Assembly (NCBI GenBank): GCA_017936605.1 | Contig: JAGBFH010000020.1 | Span: forward strand, 48,965 to 112,964 | DNA length: 64,000 nt | Direction of reading: 5' to 3' | Source of the DNA: Tidjanibacter sp. | GTDB lineage: Bacteria; Bacteroidota; Bacteroidia; Bacteroidales; Rikenellaceae | In this document: piece by piece, positions 58,697-64,000 of the stretch | Layout: each line of letters begins with the position of its first letter | Numbering within the stretch: position 1 is the first letter of the stretch | Notes under the pieces: model-generated | Seen by the model: only the letters and a program-made list of their open reading frames with translations | What the model was told of the DNA's origin: nothing | The model's database searches: none | Made by a program: the position numbers and the translations under genes

Positions 58697-61513
58697 ATGT
58701 TAGAACAATTCGTTAATCGCCACATTGGCCCTTCGGAGGGCGACCTGGAGCAGATGCTCAAAACCATCGGAGTCCAGAGCGTCGAGGAACTCATCTCGCA
58801 GGTGATGCCTCAGAGCATCCGTCTGCGTAAACCCCTTGCACTGGATGAGCCTATGACCGAGGCTCAGTTCTCGGCCCACATACGCTCTCTGGCCGAGAGA
58901 AACCAGACCCTGCGCTCCTTCATCGGTATGGGTTACTATCCCAACTCGATGCCCGCAGCCATCCTCCGCAATGTATTCGAGAACCCCTCGTGGTACACCT
59001 CCTACACCCCCTATCAGGCAGAGATTTCGCAGGGTAGGTTGGAGGCACTCCTGAACTTCCAGACGATGATTGTATCGCTCACAGGTATGGAGATTGCCAA
59101 CTGCTCGCTCTTGGATGAGGCTACTGCCGCAGCCGAGGCTATGCTTATGATGTTTGCACTCCGTAGCCGCGACCAGCAGAAGAGTGGTGTGAATGTGCTC
59201 TTCGTGGATAGCAACATCTATCCCCAGACCCTCGATGTACTGCTCACCCGTAGTGAGCCCTTCGGCATCGAGATAGTGATTGACGACTACGCAACCTATG
59301 AGTTCTCGGGCAAGGAGTTCGGCGCTATGGTGCAGTATCCCGCCGCCGCAGGCCAGTTGCGCGACTATGCAGCCTTCACCGAGAAGGCCCACGCAGCAGG
59401 CGCAAAGGTGTCGGCCGTCTGTGACCTTATGAGCCTCGTGGTGCTGAAAGCTCCCGCAGAGTGGGGTGCCGATATCGCCGTTGGCTCGTCGCAGAGGTTC
59501 GGTCTGCCTATGGGCTTTGGCGGTCCCAGTGCCGGCTATATGGCAACCAAGGATGCCTACAAGCGTAATATGCCCGGCCGTATCATCGGCGTGTCGGTCG
59601 ATAGGCTCGGCAACCGCGCACTCCGTATGGCGCTCCAGACCCGCGAGCAGCATATCAAACGCGAGAAGGCAACCTCGAATATCTGTACCGCATCGGCACT
59701 TATGGCCTCGATGTCGGGCTTCTATGCTGTCTACAATGGCCCCGAGGGCCTCAGGCGCATAGCCAAACATATCCACTCGCGCACCGTGGCCGTAGCAGAG
59801 GCTCTCAAGGCCCTCGGATATGAACTCCTCACCGAGGAGTATTTCGACACCCTCGAGGTGGAGGCCGAGGCTTCGGTTATCTCGGATATCGCCCTCTCGC
59901 ACGGCATCAACTTCTTCTATCCCGCCGAGGGTAGGGTGAGGATGAGCTTCGATGAGGTGACCACCGACGAGGAGGTGGCCGAGGTTGTTGCAATCTTCGC
60001 CGAGGCCGCAGGCAAGAAGGCCCCCAAGAGTGTGAAGATTGACGAGGAGGCTATGGTTATCCCCGCTTCGCTCCGCCGCGAGAGCGCCATTCTGACCGAG
60101 CCCGTATTCCAGAAATACCACTCCGAAACGGAGCTTATGCGCTACATCAAACGCCTGGAGCATAGGGATATATCGTTGGCCGATAGTATGATTTCGCTCG
60201 GTTCGTGTACGATGAAGCTCAATCCCGCCGTAACGATGATGCCCCTCTCTCTGGCGGGCTTTGCAAATATGCACCCCTTCGCCCCCACCGCACAGGCCGA
60301 GGGCTACCTGGCAATGATTGCCGAGCTGGAGAAAGACCTCTCGATTATCACAGGCTTTGCGGGTTGCACCCTGCAACCCAACTCGGGTGCCGCAGGTGAG
60401 TATACGGGCCTTATGATTATCCGCGCCTACCACCAGAGCCGCTCGCAGGGCTACCGCAACATCATCCTCATCCCCTCGTCGGCACACGGCACCAACCCCG
60501 CATCGGCCGCTATGGCGGGTATGAAGATTGTGGGCGTAGGCTGTGATGACAAGGGTAATATTGATGTCGAGGACCTGAAGGCCAAGGCCGAGCAGTATGA
60601 GGGCGAGTTGGCAGGTCTTATGGTGACCTATCCTTCGACCCACGGCGTATTCGAGAGCCGCATCCGCGAGATTGTCGATGCCGTTCACGAGCACGGTGGT
60701 CAGGTCTATATGGACGGCGCAAATATGAACGCCCAGGTGGGCCTCACCAACCCCGGCTTCATCGGTGCAGATGTCTGCCACCTGAACCTCCACAAGAGCT
60801 TCGCAATGCCCCACGGCGGCGGTGGCCCCGGCGTAGGCCCCGTATGTGTGGCAGAACACCTTGTCGATTTCCTCCCCTCCCATTCGGTTGTTTCGACCGG
60901 TGGCGCAGACGGTATCACCGCAGTTTCGGCTTCGCCTTGGGGTAGTGCTCTGCTGCTCCCCATCACCTATGGCTATGTGAAGATGCTGGGTGCCGAGGGC
61001 CTCAGGAGGGTTACCGAGATGGCTATCGTCAATGCCAACTATATGTCCTGCAAACTCTCCGAGAGCTATCGCACCTACTACTCGGGTGAGAGCGGCCGCG
61101 TGGGCCACGAGATGATTCTCGACCTCACCAATTTCCGCAAAGACTACGGCGTAGAGGTGGGCGATGTGGCACACCGACTGATGGACTACGGCTTCCACGC
61201 CCCCACGCTCTCCTTCCCTGTGCACGACACACTTATGGTGGAGCCCACCGAGAGTGAGTCCAAAGAGGAGATGGATAGGTTCTGTGACGCACTCGTGAAG
61301 ATTCTCCACGAAGCACAGACCACACCCCAGATTGTTGTGAATGCACCCTACACTGCTGCCGAGCTGGCAGGCGAGTGGAACCACGAGTTCTCGCGCGAGG
61401 AGGCAGTATTCCCACTGGAGTGGGTGAGGGTACAGAAGTTCTTCCCCTATGTGACCAAGATTGATAATGGTTATGGCGACAGGAATCTTGTAGCCATCAA
61501 TACCGCGGAGTAG
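58697..61513 (+). CDS. gcvP: Glycine dehydrogenase (decarboxylating), P-protein
   Basis: PLP enzyme of the glycine cleavage system; decarboxylates glycine and passes aminomethyl to lipoyl-GcvH. The 938 residues contain both halves of the homodimeric form. The N-terminal half begins FVNRHIGPSEGDLEQMLKTIG. The C-terminal half has NSGAAGEYTGLMIIRAYH, SSAHGTNPASAAMAGMKI, and PLP Lys700 in CHLNLHKSFAMPHGGGGPG. gcvT and gcvH are not in the window. The ATG at 58697 matches family starts. The stop abuts copy 2 of the nested repeat element. Confidence 0.96.
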   Translation: MLEQFVNRHIGPSEGDLEQMLKTIGVQSVEELISQVMPQSIRLRKPLALDEPMTEAQFSAHIRSLAERNQTLRSFIGMGYYPNSMPAAILRNVFENPSWYTSYTPYQAEISQGRLEALLNFQTMIVSLTGMEIANCSLLDEATAAAEAMLMMFALRSRDQQKSGVNVLFVDSNIYPQTLDVLLTRSEPFGIEIVIDDYATYEFSGKEFGAMVQYPAAAGQLRDYAAFTEKAHAAGAKVSAVCDLMSLVVLKAPAEWGADIAVGSSQRFGLPMGFGGPSAGYMATKDAYKRNMPGRIIGVSVDRLGNRALRMALQTREQHIKREKATSNICTASALMASMSGFYAVYNGPEGLRRIAKHIHSRTVAVAEALKALGYELLTEEYFDTLEVEAEASVISDIALSHGINFFYPAEGRVRMSFDEVTTDEEVAEVVAIFAEAAGKKAPKSVKIDEEAMVIPASLRRESAILTEPVFQKYHSETELMRYIKRLEHRDISLADSMISLGSCTMKLNPAVTMMPLSLAGFANMHPFAPTAQAEGYLAMIAELEKDLSIITGFAGCTLQPNSGAAGEYTGLMIIRAYHQSRSQGYRNIILIPSSAHGTNPASAAMAGMKIVGVGCDDKGNIDVEDLKAKAEQYEGELAGLMVTYPSTHGVFESRIREIVDAVHEHGGQVYMDGANMNAQVGLTNPGFIGADVCHLNLHKSFAMPHGGGGPGVGPVCVAEHLVDFLPSHSVVSTGGADGITAVSASPWGSALLLPITYGYVKMLGAEGLRRVTEMAIVNANYMSCKLSESYRTYYSGESGRVGHEMILDLTNFRKDYGVEVGDVAHRLMDYGFHAPTLSFPVHDTLMVEPTESESKEEMDRFCDALVKILHEAQTTPQIVVNAPYTAAELAGEWNHEFSREEAVFPLEWVRVQKFFPYVTKIDNGYGDRNLVAINTAE

Positions 61514-61635
61514 CGAGCACATCTCGCGGGTGAATTTTGCACCACCTACAATGGGCGAGTTCCTCACTTACCTCGAGTAAGCTGCGGACTCGCCCATCTT
61601 GTTGGCACAAAATTCCGCATTCGCGGAATGAGTAT
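61514..61635. repeat. Nested inverted-repeat element, copy 2, directly after gcvP
   Basis: GAATTTTG with CAAAATTC, ATGGGCGAG with CTCGCCCAT, and the central hairpin CTTAC-CTCGA-GTAAG. The right flank differs from the other copies: ATTCCGC-ATTC-GCGGAAT folds on itself. Confidence 0.75.
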
Positions 61636-61890
61636 AGACAATCCCTCCAAACCTCCCTTTGAAAAGGGAGGCTTGGTCAAGGGCAAGCCCTTGATAATCA
61701 CCTTGTGCAACGGTGCTGGCTAATTATGGTGGTCGCCCGACAACCGTCTACCGACCTAAGTCTTGATAGGGCTTATGTGGCTTATAGGTCTTATAGGTCC
61801 CATAAGTCTTATTGGCCCCATTCCTCTCATTCCTCCCTCTTTTCTAAAATTTTCAACTCTCAACTTTCAACTTTCAATTATAATAGGTAT
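61636..61890. repeat. Mixed repeats between gcvP and the FKBP genes
   Basis: A CCTCCCTTTGAAAAGGGAGG palindrome (about 61651-61670) and an AAGGGCAAGCCCTT hairpin (61680-61693), a 7-bp-like CCGACAACCGTCTACCGACC stretch (61737-61757), TTATAGGTC 9-bp units (about 61766-61818), and TCAACTC/TCAACTT 7-bp units (61856-61879). No gene is seen in these 255 bp. Confidence 0.75.
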
Positions 61891-61895
61891 ATTTG
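61888..61895 (+). promoter_or_regulatory. -7 box of the FKBP operon
   Basis: TATATTTG lies 22 bp before the first ATG. No TTG occurs at the expected -33 position, which is inside the TCAACTT array. Confidence 0.5.
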
Positions 61896-61917
61896 CCAGT
61901 TAATTTAGGCATAAACT

Positions 61918-62487
61918 ATGCGGATGGCTATGAAAGTGACAAGAGTTGGTATATTTGCGTTGGCAGTTGTGAGTTTTGTGGTGGCCTCATTGGCGACCTC
62001 CTGCATCGCTACGGACGAGTTCGCGCCCAAGCAGAGAACGCAGATTGAGAGTTATCTCTCCGGCAAGGAGTATCGTGTGACCTCCGATAGCGCCTATGTC
62101 TATCTGGCTGGTAATAAGTATGATATTGCGCCCGAGAGCCGTTCACAAGGTGCGGCAATGGGCGATAGGGTGACTTTCAATGTGGAGGCCTACATTTTTA
62201 ATGGCCGCCCTGCTGATGACCCCTATTATACAAACAAGCGATATGTGGCCGAATTGCTACCCGAGAATCTCAATAAGGAGTATTGGAACTTCGAGCCTAT
62301 CGTGGCCACTCTCGGCAAGGGTGACATACTAAACCCCCTCGAGGAGGCGTTTGAAGGTAGCATTGGTGGCGACTCGCTCCTGGTGTTCCTCACCTCGTCG
62401 ATTGCCTACGGCTCGACAGGTATGGGTGCGGTGCCCAAGGATACGCCCGTTATGATGATTCTCACCGTAGAGGAGATTGAAAAGTAA
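61918..62487 (+). CDS. FKBP-type peptidyl-prolyl isomerase lipoprotein, single domain
   Basis: A folding helper, probably anchored in the periplasm. The 189-residue product (a second start at 61930 is possible) has lipobox ATSC (Cys29). The FKBP-like domain spans about 75-189: GDRVTFNVEAYIFNG, an altered flap region, PLEEAFEGSIGGDSLLVFLTSSIAYGSTGMGAVPKDTPVMMILTVEEI, which ends in the typical AYG...P.dTPv.f.v pattern. Several aromatic pocket residues of human FKBP12 are not obvious, so isomerase activity is not assured. It is co-transcribed with the next gene, 27 bp downstream. Confidence 0.82.
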   Translation: MRMAMKVTRVGIFALAVVSFVVASLATSCIATDEFAPKQRTQIESYLSGKEYRVTSDSAYVYLAGNKYDIAPESRSQGAAMGDRVTFNVEAYIFNGRPADDPYYTNKRYVAELLPENLNKEYWNFEPIVATLGKGDILNPLEEAFEGSIGGDSLLVFLTSSIAYGSTGMGAVPKDTPVMMILTVEEIEK

Positions 62488-62514
62488 AAAAGTAGAAAAA
62501 CGAAATAGAGAGAT

Positions 62515-63861
62515 ATGAGATTTCTGAAGAGTATATGGAGCATTGTAGCAGCCTCGTTGATGGCAATCACCTTGGCTGTTGGTTGTGCTACACCCGAGGG
62601 TGGCGACTACTCCGTGTTGGAGGATGAGTCGCTCAAGGCGTGGATGGATAAGAATTATAAGGGTTGGGAGAATAATCCGGATATTATGCGCACCAAAGAT
62701 GGTGTCTATATCGTGTGGATGAAACGCTCCACCGAGCCTGCACCCGCCGATACCGTCATCAAGGAGGGTAACTGGGTGAGGATTGACTATACGGGCAAAC
62801 GACTCGATGGCAACATCTTCTACACCCGCAACGCCGAGGTGGCCAAACGACAGGGCACCTACAGCCGTAGGACCCACTATGTTGATGACTTTGTCTACCT
62901 CTACTCCGAGAATACCTCGCTCTCCGCGGGTATGTTGCAGGCCCTGACCAATATGAAAGTTGGCGATATGACGCGCGTGATTATGCCCTCGGGTATGTAT
63001 CGCGGCTCGAGCGGCTACGATGCTACCAATGTGGGCTACAACGGCCAGTGGGGCGTGGAGGGCAATGTGCCCGTCATCATCGACTCGCTCATCATCCGTG
63101 AGGTGTCGGAGGACCCCATCACGCTCGAAAATAAGGTTGTCAATGAGTACGCCTCCAGCAGGTGGCAACTCACCGAGGCCGACACCCTCTCGAAGGGCCT
63201 CTATGTGCAGCTGATGACCCCCTTCCCCGTAAAACGCGACTCGGTCATCAAGGCCGGCTCGGCCGATTCGGTGCTCACCTGCTACTACAAGGGCTACTTC
63301 CTCGACGGATTCGTTTTCGATAGCAACATCGACTCGGTGCAGATGCGCGCCTGGGGCGAGGTTGTGAATAAGGGTCCTATGGAGTGGGATATGACCGAGA
63401 ACCAGATGATTGAGGGCTTCAAGGAGGCGTGTGTGAACGCCTGCTATGGCGACCGTATGAGGGTTGTATTCACCTCGGCCTATGGCTACGGCATCTCGGG
63501 TAGTGCGGCAAGGGCTATCACGGAGTCCTCGAGCGACTCGTCGAGCGACCTGGCGGACTACTACAACTACCTCAATTATTATAGCTATATGAATAGTATG
63601 TATGGCGGTGGTGGCTATGGCTACGGAGGCTACGGCAACTACTACAATAACTACTACAATTCATACTACAACCCCTACTACTACAACTACCTGAATAGTA
63701 GTAGCTCCTCATCGTCGTCGAGCTCCTCGATAGAGGATGAGGAAGAGGAGGCCAAGGTGACCATCTCGACCGAGATCCTGCCCTTCACTCCTCTGGTATT
63801 TGAGATTTGGGTGTGCGCGGATGATGGGTCGTCGGATGATTTGACTCACAGCCCCCTGTAA
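62515..63861 (+). CDS. Two-domain FKBP-type lipoprotein with Tyr/Asn-rich insertion
   Basis: The 448-residue product has lipobox AVGC (Cys24). The first FKBP-like domain spans about 80-200 (GNWVRIDYTGKRLDGNIF ... MLQALTNMKVGDMTRVIMPSGMYRG). The second spans about 240-435 (LTCYYKGYFLDGFVFDSN ... MIEGFKEACVNACYGDRMRVVFTSAYGYG). In the second, between SAYGYG and the last strand FTPLVFEIWV, lies a low-complexity stretch of about 70 residues (about 338-415): Ser/Asp, then Tyr/Asn/Gly-rich, then 11 Ser, then Glu-rich. Mixed synonymous codons argue for selection on the protein. It is the last gene before copy 3 of the nested repeat element. Confidence 0.85.
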   Translation: MRFLKSIWSIVAASLMAITLAVGCATPEGGDYSVLEDESLKAWMDKNYKGWENNPDIMRTKDGVYIVWMKRSTEPAPADTVIKEGNWVRIDYTGKRLDGNIFYTRNAEVAKRQGTYSRRTHYVDDFVYLYSENTSLSAGMLQALTNMKVGDMTRVIMPSGMYRGSSGYDATNVGYNGQWGVEGNVPVIIDSLIIREVSEDPITLENKVVNEYASSRWQLTEADTLSKGLYVQLMTPFPVKRDSVIKAGSADSVLTCYYKGYFLDGFVFDSNIDSVQMRAWGEVVNKGPMEWDMTENQMIEGFKEACVNACYGDRMRVVFTSAYGYGISGSAARAITESSSDSSSDLADYYNYLNYYSYMNSMYGGGGYGYGGYGNYYNNYYNSYYNPYYYNYLNSSSSSSSSSSSIEDEEEEAKVTISTEILPFTPLVFEIWVCADDGSSDDLTHSPL

Positions 63862-63986
63862 AAAACGCATATAGCGGGTGAATTTTTCACCAACTGCAAC
63901 GGGCGAGACCCTCACTTACCTCGAGTAAGCTGCGGGCCTCGCCCATCTTGTTGTTAAAAAATTCCCCTCGCTCTATGCGTTTTTAC
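63862..63986. repeat. Nested inverted-repeat element, copy 3, directly after the FKBP gene
   Basis: Outer arms AAAACGCATA and ATGCGTTTTT, GAATTTTT with AAAAATTC, GGGCGAG with CTCGCCC, and the central hairpin CTTAC-CTCGA-GTAAG. It begins in the A run of the stop codon. Confidence 0.8.
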
Positions 63987-64000
63987 TTTCAATGGAAAGC

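Overview
The window looks like chromosome from a Bacteroidales gut commensal, most likely Alistipes or a close relative in Rikenellaceae. This is an inference from gene content, moderately GC-rich coding DNA, SusC/SusD and hybrid two-component (HTCS) systems, and promoters of the Bacteroidetes type (TTG-N19/20-TAnnTTTG). I see no rRNA, tRNA, CRISPR array, insertion sequence or prophage.

Positions 1-25900, all on the minus strand, form a self-contained pectin utilisation locus. Three transcription units are visible. (i) A five-gene operon, promoter near 25835, encodes a GH28 polygalacturonase, a PL1 pectate lyase, a CE12-CE8 acetylesterase/methylesterase fusion, an HTCS regulator and a GH105-type unsaturated uronyl hydrolase. 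(ii) susC-susD and a large surface lipoprotein follow, promoter near 14710. (iii) uxaC-uxaB-uxaA carry galacturonate to 2-keto-3-deoxygluconate, promoter near 4700. A small secreted protein gene flanked by twin terminators lies between (ii) and (iii). Promoters (ii) and (iii) each carry two direct repeats whose GCCA cores are exactly 21 bp apart, with the proximal repeat overlapping the -33 box. A single clear match sits at promoter (i). These are good candidates for the operator of the HTCS.

Positions 26000-45540 hold housekeeping and nitrogen or peptide genes. They are a zinc-ligand-free sirtuin, carbamate kinase, a POT peptide transporter and a DUF559 protein; then a SpoU methyltransferase, htpG, tpiA, lysS and serine dehydratase; then an OPT transporter-pepT-DUF4923-like-pepC peptide operon; and ppdK.

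Positions 45890-63861 hold an AraC regulator, cinA, a divergent PyrD-like protein with altered substrate residues, a pdxB-recQ-exonuclease-rlmI operon, a Nudix-S9 peptidase-metallohydrolase operon, an SRPBCC protein, gcvP and two FKBP-type lipoproteins. The second FKBP protein carries a striking Tyr/Asn/Gly/Ser-rich insertion.

The gaps between operons are full of unusual repeats. Short tandem arrays occur in only two periods, 9 bp and 7 bp, with many motif families. A GGGGAGG-rich palindromic module has inverted ends. Three copies of a nested hairpin element of about 120 bp begin directly at stop codons, and their stems show compensatory changes. These repeats and the shared pectin operator are the most interesting parts of the window.
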